From the NCBI RefSeq assembly GCF_003862495.1, contig NZ_RRCH01000009.1, positions 1 to 59,394 on the forward strand: a stretch of DNA of 59,394 nt. Direction: 5' to 3'. Each line of letters begins with the position of its first letter. Within the stretch, counting starts at the first letter, position 1. The notes below the pieces were generated by a model. The model searched no databases. It was given only the letters and a program-made list of their open reading frames with translations, and was not told the origin of the DNA. Below are positions 25,739 to 34,305 of the stretch, piece by piece. Origin of the DNA: Halocatena pleomorpha (GTDB lineage Archaea > Halobacteriota > Halobacteria > Halobacteriales > Haloarculaceae). The position numbers and the translations under genes are program-made.

Positions 25739-26904
25739 TCTTCGAGTACGTCGGGAAGGAAGCGATCCTCATGGGAGACGATCGTCTCCCGGTGGTCGGT
25801 AAGCGTTCGGAGAATGTCGCGCACGCCGCTCTCGAAGCTCTGGCGCTGGTCACCGATGAGTTCCATATACCGGTCGTTGTCGATCTCCATGGCGTGTTCT
25901 TCGTCCTCTTCCCGGGGATTTTCGACGTGCGTCACGTCGACATCGATGTCGAACTCGTCTGCTACGTCGGCGATCGTGTTGGCGATCTCGACGATGCTGA
26001 TCGGGCGCGTCGTCTGATTGTACACGACGTGTTCGCCGGGCCGTTCGGTGTGATCGGTGAGCGCGAGCTGAGCCAACCCCTCAACTGCGTCTTCGAGGCT
26101 GACGAACGGCTTGCGCTGCTCGCCCTTCCCATACACCGTGAGTGGATAGCCAGCGACTGCTTGCGCACAGAACCGGTGGGCGACGACACCGAAGTAGTAG
26201 TCGAAGTCGAACCGTGTGTTCAGTCGGTCGTCGGCCTGCGTCTCCTCAGTTTCGGTGCCGTAGGTGATCGCTGTTCGAACGTCGCTAATCGGCAGCCCGA
26301 ACTGTTTGTGCGCGAGCCGCAGGTTGGCCGCGTCGTGACATTTCGTCAGATGATACCAGCTCCCCGCCATCGCCGGGAACGGCACCGAATCACGCCGTCC
26401 CTCGTGTTCCATCACCGCCCCTCCTTCGGGGATGGGGAAGTCGGGCGCGCCGTAGACACCGGTCGTGGTGGTTTCGATGAAATGGGTGTCAGTCATCTCC
26501 TGCTCGTGAAGTCCCCACACCAGGTTCCGCGTGGCTTGCAAGTTGTTGTGCTGGGTGTAGTTCGCCCGCTCACCGTTGATCTGTGAGTACGGTGCAGAGG
26601 GTTGGGCTGCCGTGTGGACGACGACACTCGGTTCGTGGGTCGTAAGCAACCGATCGACGAACGCCCGGTCGGTAAGATCTCCCTCGACAAATGAGAGGTT
26701 GCGAACATCGTGGGTGTTTCGCGCCTCCGCAAGACGGTCATCCATGTCGCTGATGGGAGCAGCGCTCTTCGATCCGACCGACTGTACCCACTCGCGGCGG
26801 CCAAAGTTATCCACGAGGACGACCCGCTCGTCCGTTCGACGCGCAATCCGAAGCCCCGTTGGCCACCCGATGTATCCGTCACCGCCCGTAACGATGATGC
26901 TCAT
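25735..26904 (-). CDS. UDP-sulfoquinovose synthase-like epimerase (SQD1/Agl3 family)
   Basis: 389 residues, first gene of the operon. Several signatures fit SQD1/Agl3 rather than general epimerases: GGDGYIGWPTGLRIA with the Trp, AQPSAPYSQINGERANYTQ followed by HNN, TTTTGVYGAPDFPIPEG, the catalytic WYHLTKCHD (YxxxK), LTVYGKGEQRKPF, and the late VENPREEDEEHAMEIDND. SQD1 adds sulfite to UDP-glucose to give the head group of sulfolipids and sulfated glycans. No sulfolipid synthase or glycosyltransferase lies next to it, so the final product is unknown. Confidence 0.8.
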   Translation of the reverse strand: MSIIVTGGDGYIGWPTGLRIARRTDERVVLVDNFGRREWVQSVGSKSAAPISDMDDRLAEARNTHDVRNLSFVEGDLTDRAFVDRLLTTHEPSVVVHTAAQPSAPYSQINGERANYTQHNNLQATRNLVWGLHEQEMTDTHFIETTTTGVYGAPDFPIPEGGAVMEHEGRRDSVPFPAMAGSWYHLTKCHDAANLRLAHKQFGLPISDVRTAITYGTETEETQADDRLNTRFDFDYYFGVVAHRFCAQAVAGYPLTVYGKGEQRKPFVSLEDAVEGLAQLALTDHTERPGEHVVYNQTTRPISIVEIANTIADVADEFDIDVDVTHVENPREEDEEHAMEIDNDRYMELIGDQRQSFESGVRDILRTLTDHRETIVSHEDRFLPDVLEE

Positions 26905-27025
26905 GAGTTACTCAGTTAGCGAGTAACTCTCTTGTGCCAAGTAGCTTTCCGTTTGGCACAGCGCACCAGACAGCAAACACAAACACTACTGTGGTTGAGT
27001 GTGACACAGAATCAACTGGTATGGA

Positions 27026-28378
27026 ATGACAGATCAACCCCGGGACGCAGATGGCTCATCGCTTGGCGAGAGCAGCATAACAGAGATCGATTGGACGTTT
27101 TCAGGAGCTGATACGCGGCGATTGACCCACGGAATGCATTCGTATCCGGCTCGGATGATCCCACAGATCCCGGCGACGGTGCTCGCTCATTTCAAGCGCA
27201 AGGGTGTGATTCGAGAGGGCGATACAGTGTATGATCCGTTCTCAGGATCGGGAACAACGGCGGTGGAGGGCCGACTGGCCGGTTTGCACGCCGAAGCGAA
27301 CGACATCAATCCGTTGGCGTGTCTGTTGACGCTGGCTAAGTCCCGACCGATCGATCCGGAGCCGCTAGAAACTGCATGTTCGGAGCTGACTGACGGACTG
27401 AAAGATGAATTACGGGAGGTGCGATCGGCGTGGGAGACTGGCGACTGTGACCTAGATTCATCGGCGGTGCGAGAGGGGTGGTTTCCCGAGCCGCAACTGT
27501 ACGAGTTGGTCGCCATACGCAACCGGATCGACGAGCTTCGTGATGAATTGGCCGAAACGATGTCATCGGCGGTTGCTGAAAACACAACACGATTCCTGCG
27601 GGTCGCGCTGTCAGTGACGGTCAGGCGGGTGAGCTACCAGCGCAACGGCGAGTACAAACGGTATCGGATGCCACCAGAAGACCGTGCTGATCACGACCCA
27701 AACGTGTATACACTCTTCGTGGAACTGCTCCGGGAGAATGCCGAGCGGATGCGATCGTACAGTCGACGCGTCGATCGTACCACGACAACGACCGTTCACT
27801 ATGCGGACGCGCGTCTTGCGCGGGCGATCGAGGACAACAGTGCGGACATCGTCATCACTTCGCCGCCGTACGGTGATCATCCGACAACCGTGGCGTACGG
27901 TCAGTTCTCACAAGATCCCGCTATCATCGCGGATCAGCGGGGCTATGAAGAGATGCGAGCCGTCGACAAAACCGGACTCGGTGGCGCGCACGGTCTGGAA
28001 CCGGTTGCTGCACTCGAACGCTATTCTCCCTCACTGGAGAGTACGCTCAACGCGCTCCGGAAACGAGACGGACGAGCGACCGACGCGCTATCGTTCTTCA
28101 GTGATTTGTACGCCGTGATCGAACAGGTGCGGCGGGTTCTCAAATCCGGACAGCCCGTGGTGTGGGTGCTGGCCAACCGGACCATGAGTCGGGTACCGAT
28201 CCCGACGCATCTCATCGCCACGGAGCTGTGTGAACAGTTCGGCTTCGAACGAGAGCACGTCATCCCTCGTGAGATTCCGACGAAAACGCTTCCATGGGAG
28301 AACGCCCCCGAGAACGTCGCTGGACGAACTGGCGAGATGATGGCCTCCGAGTACGTGGTCATTATGCGCTGTCCGTGA
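27026..28378 (+). CDS. Solitary DNA methyltransferase, N4-cytosine type (SPPY motif)
   Basis: 450 residues. The AdoMet-binding motif DPFSGSGTTAVEGRLAG (residues 70-87) precedes the catalytic motif TSPPYGDHPTTVAYG (about residue 281), a permuted order. SPPY is typical of N4-cytosine methylases. The early HSYPARMIPQIPA block is common in this group. No endonuclease or specificity gene lies nearby, so it appears to be an orphan. Haloarchaea are known to carry orphan CTAG methylases; specificity here is not shown. An ATG at 27021 is out of frame; 27026 is the start. Confidence 0.88.
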   Translation: MTDQPRDADGSSLGESSITEIDWTFSGADTRRLTHGMHSYPARMIPQIPATVLAHFKRKGVIREGDTVYDPFSGSGTTAVEGRLAGLHAEANDINPLACLLTLAKSRPIDPEPLETACSELTDGLKDELREVRSAWETGDCDLDSSAVREGWFPEPQLYELVAIRNRIDELRDELAETMSSAVAENTTRFLRVALSVTVRRVSYQRNGEYKRYRMPPEDRADHDPNVYTLFVELLRENAERMRSYSRRVDRTTTTTVHYADARLARAIEDNSADIVITSPPYGDHPTTVAYGQFSQDPAIIADQRGYEEMRAVDKTGLGGAHGLEPVAALERYSPSLESTLNALRKRDGRATDALSFFSDLYAVIEQVRRVLKSGQPVVWVLANRTMSRVPIPTHLIATELCEQFGFEREHVIPREIPTKTLPWENAPENVAGRTGEMMASEYVVIMRCP

Positions 28379-28763
28379 ACAACGAGGTTCGTTACGGCAC
28401 GACAGCGATGCGGGAATCTCCTGAACGTCACAGCATCGATTGTCATAAGACTGTGATGACCCCTCATAGATCAATTTGTATATACAACTGATGAACGATG
28501 GACTGCCGAAATCGGCTGTGATTGTGGAACCGTTCGCCTGACGATTACCCGCTCCGCTCTGCCTTATTTTTTCAATCAGCCATCATTTATAACGTCGGTC
28601 GCAGCAGATTTCGATCGAAAATATTAATAGAGAAATGTATGTTGTAGTGTGTATACACTTCGATGATGTGTCCTCGCTGCATGTCGATGAGTATCTGTTG
28701 TACCGTGTCGAGTTGGGAAGCGGTTGTACAGTCTATCTGGTGTTTGCGGGTCTCTACTAGCAA
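28379..28763. other. AT-rich upstream region of the DUF1102-like gene
   Basis: 385 bases between the methyltransferase and the large exported protein. The stretch 28560-28640 is much richer in A and T than the flanking genes and contains GAAAATATTAAT, a promoter candidate. The only frame of note is the 41-codon one at 28635-28760. Confidence 0.45.
28635..28760 (+). CDS. Possible 41-residue small ORF before the DUF1102-like gene
   Basis: ATG at 28635 to TAG at 28758-28760, 18 nt before the next start. The product begins MYVVVCIHFDDVSSLHVDEY and has balanced composition, unlike the low-complexity spurious frames here. It may be a leader peptide, a fragment, or chance. An AT-rich TATA-like stretch just before it (about 28616-28628) would place the transcript start inside it, which argues against translation. 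Confidence 0.2.
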   Translation: MYVVVCIHFDDVSSLHVDEYLLYRVELGSGCTVYLVFAGLY

Positions 28764-28778
28764 ATGGGGAGGTACTCG

Positions 28779-30806
28779 ATGATGCGTATGCGCCGAGTTG
28801 CGATCGTGTTGATGGCGATCGGAATCGTGACGAGCGCGATCTACGCGACGGGTGCGTTTTCGGGGCTACTGGTCTCTCGGGACGCGAGTGTGTCGGTGAC
28901 CGGCGACGGATCGGGGTATCTAGGGTTGAAACCCGCCTCTGGTCAGAACGGGGCGTACGCCCGCTACGGTGACGGCGGACAGTTGCGGCTCACGCTGAGC
29001 GAAGCAGTTTCCACGGAGAACGCCTCGGGTGAGGGACTCAATCCGGGGGCGGTGACGACCGTCGAGAACGTGTTCACGATCACCAATCAGGGCACCCAGC
29101 CCATAGGACTGTGGCTGATGGACGGAAGTGATGCCGTAACGTTCACAGTCGACGGCCAGTCGATCGAAGGACAGAGAAACGCGATCGCTCTCGGGACAGG
29201 TGACACTAAGCCGGTAGGCGTCGAGATCGATACGCGTAACGCCGATGTGAATCAGAACCTGCTGGAATCAGTGACGTTCAACGCGAGTACCGATGTGAAC
29301 GGTCAAGGGGGGCCCGGTCAGGATGGTGGAGGCTCCGGTGGAGCAGAGCCGAATGAATCGAGAAATAATGATGATCAGACCGAGCAACCACAACCGACGC
29401 CAACACAGACGCCTGAGGCAAACGAGGAGGGCGGATTCAACCCACTCGATCCTGATGACTACGCCGAAGCCGGTGACGATCTCCTCAAAATGACCGGTGA
29501 CTTCTTCAACGGCGTGGCCAGCTGGGGCCGTCAACAACTCCTCGAAAAGTTGTCGTACGTCACAAACCAACCGATTGATGCGCTGAAATCGCTGGGCGAA
29601 ACGGCGTGGAACACGCTGATGGGATTTTTCCTTGGGGAGATCGGGATGCCTGGGGGGAGCTTCGAGGCTCAAGAGTCAAATTCAGTCTTCTATCTTGGTG
29701 GCTCAATGCTGGCGGTCTTTAACCCTATAACGGATAGTGTCGCTGGCATTCGGGATTTGGCCGCCCACCTTGTCAAAAAGCAGGCCCTCTACGCCGCTAT
29801 CGAGGCGGTGGGACTCCTGCCAGGCGGGGGCGTGGTCGAAGACCTCACAGACCTCAAAAAGATCACTGAAACGTGGGTGACGAATTTCCCACAGAAAGCA
29901 AGCAGAAAGCTACAACCACTCTCAGATATGGTCTTGAAACATCTGTCCCCGAGCGCCCAACGACCGATTGAGGACATCTTCACAAAGCATACGAAAGCAC
30001 TTCCGCCCGCTATAGACGATCTTGCGAAGCGGGACGATCTCGTTGGCTACACCACCAGTCGAATGGACCGACTGCGCAACAGTGAGGGATTCACCAATAC
30101 TGATATCAAGCGTCTCGCAGACAGGAACGCCGATCTCAGGATGGTTGAGGGACTCAGTAAGAACGGTGTCTCTAATACAAATATCAAGGCACTTAGCAAA
30201 ACAGATGCAAATCTCGAAGTCGCTAGACGGCTTAGTAACCGGGGCTTCTCCGGTGACGGACTCGTCTATATCGCCAAATACGGAGGCGAAACCAACCCGA
30301 AACTCACACTCGAACGGGCTGAGGAACTCAAAAACATCGGCTACAAAGGAGAGGACATCGTAGCCATCTCCAGAAACGCCCAGAGCAGTTATCTCTTCAG
30401 TCCTCAACTACCCTTTGCAAAGAAGGTGAGGGGATCACACGCATATAAGGCCCAAAATCCAGCCAAAGAAGCCGTTACCACCAACCAGCTCCGCAAACTC
30501 CGCGAGCAAGACGTTCCATCCGGGCACGTTAGCCACTACGTCGAGAACGGGTACAGTCTCAAACTGGTGCATTATCTCAGCAAGAAAGGACACTCCTCCG
30601 GTCGGATTAGGAGCCTCTTCTTAGGATCACCCGAGAAAGTCAAACGACGTATGGGAGAAGGAAGATTCCTTCGAGATTATGGTTCAGCGGGTGCTAGTAT
30701 AGTCAAGGATACGTACGGATGGTGTAATATGGAACAGAAACGGGGTGAAATCGTACTGCCCTGTGGGTATCTTCCCTATCAAAACCAATCAGGAGGACAC
30801 AACTGA
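28779..30806 (+). CDS. Large exported protein: DUF1102-like domain fused to toxin-like helical C-terminus
   Basis: 675 residues. GGAGGT at 28768-28773 selects the ATG at 28779. Residues 1-25 are a membrane signal ending in ATGAFS, then a DUF1102-like beta domain to about 180 (SVSVTGDGSGYLGL, LNPGAVTTVENVFTITNQGT). A Gly/Gln/Pro/Glu linker (185-240) leads to a hydrophobic part with GIRDLAAHLVKKQALYAAIE and LLPGGGVVEDL, reminiscent of pre-toxin regions of bacterial polymorphic toxins. Residues about 425-530 hold four helical repeats of about 27 residues (LxxxGF/VSNTNIKxL). The last 130 residues, basic with three Cys... or fewer, are unrecognised and could be the effector. The C-terminal half is AT-richer than the N-terminal half. 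A toxin role is inferred only. Confidence 0.75.
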   Translation: MMRMRRVAIVLMAIGIVTSAIYATGAFSGLLVSRDASVSVTGDGSGYLGLKPASGQNGAYARYGDGGQLRLTLSEAVSTENASGEGLNPGAVTTVENVFTITNQGTQPIGLWLMDGSDAVTFTVDGQSIEGQRNAIALGTGDTKPVGVEIDTRNADVNQNLLESVTFNASTDVNGQGGPGQDGGGSGGAEPNESRNNDDQTEQPQPTPTQTPEANEEGGFNPLDPDDYAEAGDDLLKMTGDFFNGVASWGRQQLLEKLSYVTNQPIDALKSLGETAWNTLMGFFLGEIGMPGGSFEAQESNSVFYLGGSMLAVFNPITDSVAGIRDLAAHLVKKQALYAAIEAVGLLPGGGVVEDLTDLKKITETWVTNFPQKASRKLQPLSDMVLKHLSPSAQRPIEDIFTKHTKALPPAIDDLAKRDDLVGYTTSRMDRLRNSEGFTNTDIKRLADRNADLRMVEGLSKNGVSNTNIKALSKTDANLEVARRLSNRGFSGDGLVYIAKYGGETNPKLTLERAEELKNIGYKGEDIVAISRNAQSSYLFSPQLPFAKKVRGSHAYKAQNPAKEAVTTNQLRKLREQDVPSGHVSHYVENGYSLKLVHYLSKKGHSSGRIRSLFLGSPEKVKRRMGEGRFLRDYGSAGASIVKDTYGWCNMEQKRGEIVLPCGYLPYQNQSGGHN

Positions 30807-30844
30807 CGAATTCCTTGCTAGTTGTATTGAAGAGAGAATTCTAA

Positions 30845-31108
30845 TCAAAACTTCTGTTCGTCCCGATCGGATCGATAGGACCTTACCAATTCCCCGATTA
30901 TCACATATACAATATAGCATAATATATATGTTATAAAATATGCCATACCAGCTGGCGTTGAGAATCGGCCAAGTTCGTATCGTTCAGCGAATATCGGAGA
31001 GAGATCTATTAAAGCCGGTCTTATTGCCCCTTCAAATAACGTCATTGCCACAATACCAATAAGTACTGCTTTTCCCAACTTAATTGCTTTCTCTTTATTA
31101 TCTGTCAT
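30845..31108 (-). CDS. Small membrane protein facing the toxin-like gene (possible immunity protein)
   Basis: 87 residues. Short charged N-terminus (TDNKEKAIKLGKA), one hydrophobic helix at about 11-27, a polar loop with FAERYELGRFSTP, a second long helix (MAYFITYILCYIVYVIIGEL) and a charged tail RSYRSDRDEQKF. No family recognised. Base composition is strikingly AT-rich compared with the core genes, suggesting recent acquisition. Its 3' end is 38 bp from the end of the convergent toxin-like gene. Membrane immunity proteins of this size are common in toxin systems, but they usually lie on the same strand as the toxin. Confidence 0.6.
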   Translation of the reverse strand: MTDNKEKAIKLGKAVLIGIVAMTLFEGAIRPALIDLSPIFAERYELGRFSTPAGMAYFITYILCYIVYVIIGELVRSYRSDRDEQKF

Positions 31109-31860
31109 AACTAAACCTATGGTTTATTATATAGTGATTATGAACATACTTTTATGCTTTCCATATACATAACTACAATACATTATTCACAATACATGAC
31201 GAAGCGTATGGTGTCGTATTTTAGTAGTTTACGGCCCAGTATATAATGGTTTGGGAAATCCATCTTATCACTCACAGCAGTTTATCGATTAGAGTCGGAT
31301 ATATCCATACTTTACTACCCCCATATGATAATATTACATAACAGTCCATACAGTCCTAAAATCTCCTTTGGTTACTCAGAATTTCGGCATGCTTAGTGTA
31401 CGCCGTTCTTAGTAGTCTTGTACATACGAAGAGAAACCCGACCGTTGCTGTTGACGAAGAGATAATACAAGAAGTGGATGAACTTGGTTGTTGAGTGCGA
31501 CAATTTTGGAGTGGGTCACTCCAAGATCGTTGGGACTCTCCTTACAGCCAATATTCAATCCGAATCAGGTCACGCTAATAAGATACAGTGGATAATATTT
31601 TGAGGAGATTCACTTCAACAATTTAGATGTATGATAGAACAATTTAGGATATCGTCCCGGACATGATCCAACATTCACGGAGGTCGACACGACCGCCCCG
31701 ATCTACGCACTGATGGATATCTTCCACTATTTTATTCCCTTTGGTGGTTCAAAGAAAACCTAGAATCCATCTTTCCTCCTTAATTTCAGCGTTTTGTATG
31801 AAGAGCCAGCACTGCCATCCCATCCACCGATGTTTTTCCTCAACACGTAGAATCACCTAT
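31109..31860. other. AT-rich gap with gene debris
   Basis: About 750 bases with no intact gene, the least GC-rich stretch in the window. Short coding-like pieces are visible in the plus direction: one near 31395-31490 ending ...VAVDEEIIQEVDELG and one at 31638-31763. Many stop codons interrupt them. This looks like decayed accessory DNA next to the toxin-like locus. I find no terminal repeats or transposase. Confidence 0.5.
31638..31763 (+). pseudogene. C-terminal gene remnant
   Basis: A frame open from a stop at 31635 to TAG at 31761-31763 with no start codon at its head. Its 41 codons read NNLGYRPGHDPTFTEVDTTA, then an aromatic stretch IYALMDIFHYFIPFGG and SKKT. Composition is protein-like. 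I do not recognise the family. Likely the tail of a gene whose front has been lost. Confidence 0.35.
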
Positions 31861-32361
31861 ATGACGGTCACCGTTCGATCAGCGACGAAGCGAGACATTG
31901 ACGCGATCCAGCGGGTAGCCCGTTCGTCGTGGCAGGCGTCTCACGCCCCTCTCGTCGGGACAGAGGCGTCTCTCTCGTTTTTCGAACAGGAGTACGACAA
32001 AGCACGGATTCGCGCGAAAATCACGAACGACGCCGGCCAGTTCGAGGTCGCCGTAGATGACGACGGCGTCGTCGGATTCGTGGCAGCGGTCCCCTTAAAC
32101 CAATCACCACTGCTGTTCGGGTTGAGTTGGTTGTACGTTCACCCCGACCGCTGGGGCGAAGGGATCGGACAGCAGCTACACACCACCGTACAGCAAGCGA
32201 TCGAACGAGCGGGCGGCGAACGGATCCGATTGGGTGTCCTCGCGGAAAACGAACGCGCGATCAGATTTTACGAACACGCGGGCTACACCCATCAGGACGA
32301 CTACTACGACGACCGGATTAAAGCACGGGGGCGTCTGTACGTGAAAGAACTCACTCGATAA
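31861..32361 (+). CDS. GNAT-family N-acetyltransferase
   Basis: 166 residues. MTVTVRSATKRDIDAIQRVA is the usual GNAT start; LSWLYVHPDRWGEGIGQQLH is motif A, binding acetyl-CoA through RWGEGIG; VLAENERAIRFYEHAGY is motif B. The ATG at 31861 is chosen; the frame extends upstream to 31741 into non-coding debris. The acceptor substrate is unknown. The last 11 bases overlap the end of argF on the opposite strand. Confidence 0.92.
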   Translation: MTVTVRSATKRDIDAIQRVARSSWQASHAPLVGTEASLSFFEQEYDKARIRAKITNDAGQFEVAVDDDGVVGFVAAVPLNQSPLLFGLSWLYVHPDRWGEGIGQQLHTTVQQAIERAGGERIRLGVLAENERAIRFYEHAGYTHQDDYYDDRIKARGRLYVKELTR

Positions 32362-33235
32362 GCGTGGTCAACAGCGCGTTCTGAGCGTGGAGTCGGTTCT
32401 CAGCCTGATCCCAGACGAGCGCACGATCGCTTTCAAGCACGCTGTCGGTGATCTCTTCGCCCCGGTGAGCGGGCAGACAATGTAACACCGCCTGACCATC
32501 CAGCAGCGACTCGTTGAGTTGGTAGCCGTCGAACGCCTGTAACTTCGCTTCGCGTTCATCCTCTTGACCCATGCTCACCCACACATCGGTATACACCACG
32601 TCGGCACCGTCAACAGCCGCACTCGGATCGGTTGTCACCTCAACCGTGCCGTCGAACTCGGCCGCTCGGTCAAGCACGTCCTCACCGACGCCGTAGCCCG
32701 CGGGCGTAGCGATCGTGAGATCAATGCCAACCATCGCACAGCCGACGACAAACGACCGGGCGACATTGTTGCCATCACCAACCCACGCGGCTTGCACATC
32801 GAACGACTCGAACGCTTCACGGATCGTCAGCAGGTCAGCGACCGTCTGGCACGGGTGGGCGTCGTCAGTCAACCCGTTGATCACGGGCACGTTCGCGTGT
32901 TCGGCCATCTCGACAGCGTCGGCGTGATCGAACACCCGCACCATGATGGCGTCGACGTATCTGGAAAGCGTCCGGGCGGTGTCTGACAGCGGCTCGCCGC
33001 GACCGAGTTGTGTGTCGTCGGGACTGAGAAAGATGGCGTGGCCACCGAGCTGTGTCATGCCTGTCTCGAAGGAAATGCGCGTGCGTGTGCTCTCCTTTTC
33101 GAACAGCATGGCGAGCGTCCTGTTTGTGAGCTGTCCGTCTGGATCGGTTGCCTTCAACTCAGCAGCACGATCGAGTACGTCGAGTAACTCTGTCGGTGTG
33201 AAGGCGTCGACATCGAGGAAATGTGTTGTGGACAT
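32351..33235 (-). CDS. argF: Ornithine carbamoyltransferase
   Basis: 294 residues. Makes citrulline from ornithine and carbamoyl phosphate. The carbamoyl-phosphate site is EKESTRTRISFETGMTQLGG (STRTR), the ornithine side has HPCQTVADLLTI, and the C-terminal HCLPAHRGEEIT is the catalytic Cys loop. Start at 33235 is canonical. It begins 1 nt after argE and is the last gene of the arginine run; it overlaps the convergent GNAT gene by 11 nt. Confidence 0.97.
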   Translation of the reverse strand: MSTTHFLDVDAFTPTELLDVLDRAAELKATDPDGQLTNRTLAMLFEKESTRTRISFETGMTQLGGHAIFLSPDDTQLGRGEPLSDTARTLSRYVDAIMVRVFDHADAVEMAEHANVPVINGLTDDAHPCQTVADLLTIREAFESFDVQAAWVGDGNNVARSFVVGCAMVGIDLTIATPAGYGVGEDVLDRAAEFDGTVEVTTDPSAAVDGADVVYTDVWVSMGQEDEREAKLQAFDGYQLNESLLDGQAVLHCLPAHRGEEITDSVLESDRALVWDQAENRLHAQNALLTTLIE

Positions 33236-33236
33236 A

Positions 33237-34301
33237 TCAATCACCGTTGAGCGTGGTTCCGACGGCTTCGAGCACTGCGATGGAACGATCGAAAGCAGGA
33301 AGTGGAAGATGCTCGTTCGGTGCGTGATCGAGCTCCGAGTCACCTGGGCCGTAGGTGATCATCGGACAGTTCCATTCGCTTGCGAAGATGTTCATGTCGC
33401 TGGTCCCCGTTTTGCGGAGGAGTCTCGGTTCGCCGTCCTGTTTGCGGATGCCGACCCGGAAGGCCCGCGCAACGTCGGTTCGAGGCTCCATCATGACGGG
33501 GGGAACGTCATCGTACCAGCGGATCGTTCCGCCGTTGAGCTGTGCGTCCGCGATCTCTCGGACTTCCGCGACGGTGTAGGACGGCGGCACCCTGAACTGA
33601 ACATCCATCGAGGTTTCGACCGACAGCCCGTCGTCGTTGGTGCCGCCCTTGATGTCGATTGGTTTGCACGTGACCCGTTCGAACACGGGCGTCCACTCAT
33701 CGGGATCGAACGCCGCTTCGACGCGCTGCCACCAGTCCATCGCGTCCTGAATCGCGTTGTTCTCCGGGCGCGAGGTGTGTCCAGACTCGCTTGTTGCGAC
33801 GTACGTTCCGGCCAGCAGCCCCCGGTAGCCGAGAGTGATACCGTTCCAGCCGCTGGGTTCGCCGTTGATGACCGCGTCGGGTGCGTCTCGATCGGTGATG
33901 AGATGACGCGCACCCCGCGAATCGATCTCCTCGCCAACGACGCCGACGAAACTCAGTCCCGTTCGAACGGCGGCGACAGCCATCGCAACCAACGGTCCTT
34001 TCGCGTCAACGCTGCCGCGACCCCACAGCGCTAGTTCGTCAGTCGCTTCGGCGGTATCGATCCGGACAGGGATCTCGCCGGGAACGGTGTCGATGTGAGA
34101 CGTGAGAAGCGCGCTGTCGTCTCCGGGTGCACGGACGTTCCCAACCGCGTCGATCCACACCTCCCGACCGTGGTTTTCGAAGTAACTGGCCAGTCGTTCT
34201 GCACAGGCGGCTTCCTCGCCCGAGACCGACTGAATGGAAACGATCTCTTCGAGCAACTCGCGCGGTGTCGTGTCGGTGGAGACCGTCGTGCCGGCACTCA
34301 T
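33237..34301 (-). CDS. argE: [LysW]-ornithine/lysine hydrolase (M20 peptidase family)
   Basis: 354 residues. Releases ornithine (or lysine) from the LysW carrier. Metal ligands of the M20 family: LLTSHIDTVPGEIP (His-x-Asp), GRGSVDAKGPLVAM (Asp), VVGEEIDSRGARHL (Glu-Glu) and, near the end, LDHAPNEHLPL. Close to archaeal LysK/ArgE rather than the bacterial acetylornithine deacetylase, which agrees with the LysW operon. 4-nt gap to argD. Confidence 0.9.
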   Translation of the reverse strand: MSAGTTVSTDTTPRELLEEIVSIQSVSGEEAACAERLASYFENHGREVWIDAVGNVRAPGDDSALLTSHIDTVPGEIPVRIDTAEATDELALWGRGSVDAKGPLVAMAVAAVRTGLSFVGVVGEEIDSRGARHLITDRDAPDAVINGEPSGWNGITLGYRGLLAGTYVATSESGHTSRPENNAIQDAMDWWQRVEAAFDPDEWTPVFERVTCKPIDIKGGTNDDGLSVETSMDVQFRVPPSYTVAEVREIADAQLNGGTIRWYDDVPPVMMEPRTDVARAFRVGIRKQDGEPRLLRKTGTSDMNIFASEWNCPMITYGPGDSELDHAPNEHLPLPAFDRSIAVLEAVGTTLNGD

Positions 34302-34305
34302 TCGA

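Noticed and set aside
27026-28378. Restriction-modification system
   Set aside because: Only the methyltransferase is present; neighbours are sugar enzymes and the exported protein, and no nuclease gene is seen within several kb.
30745-30936. 63-codon frame overlapping the end of the toxin-like gene
   Set aside because: Runs through the stop region and into AT-rich convergent sequence; no ribosome site.
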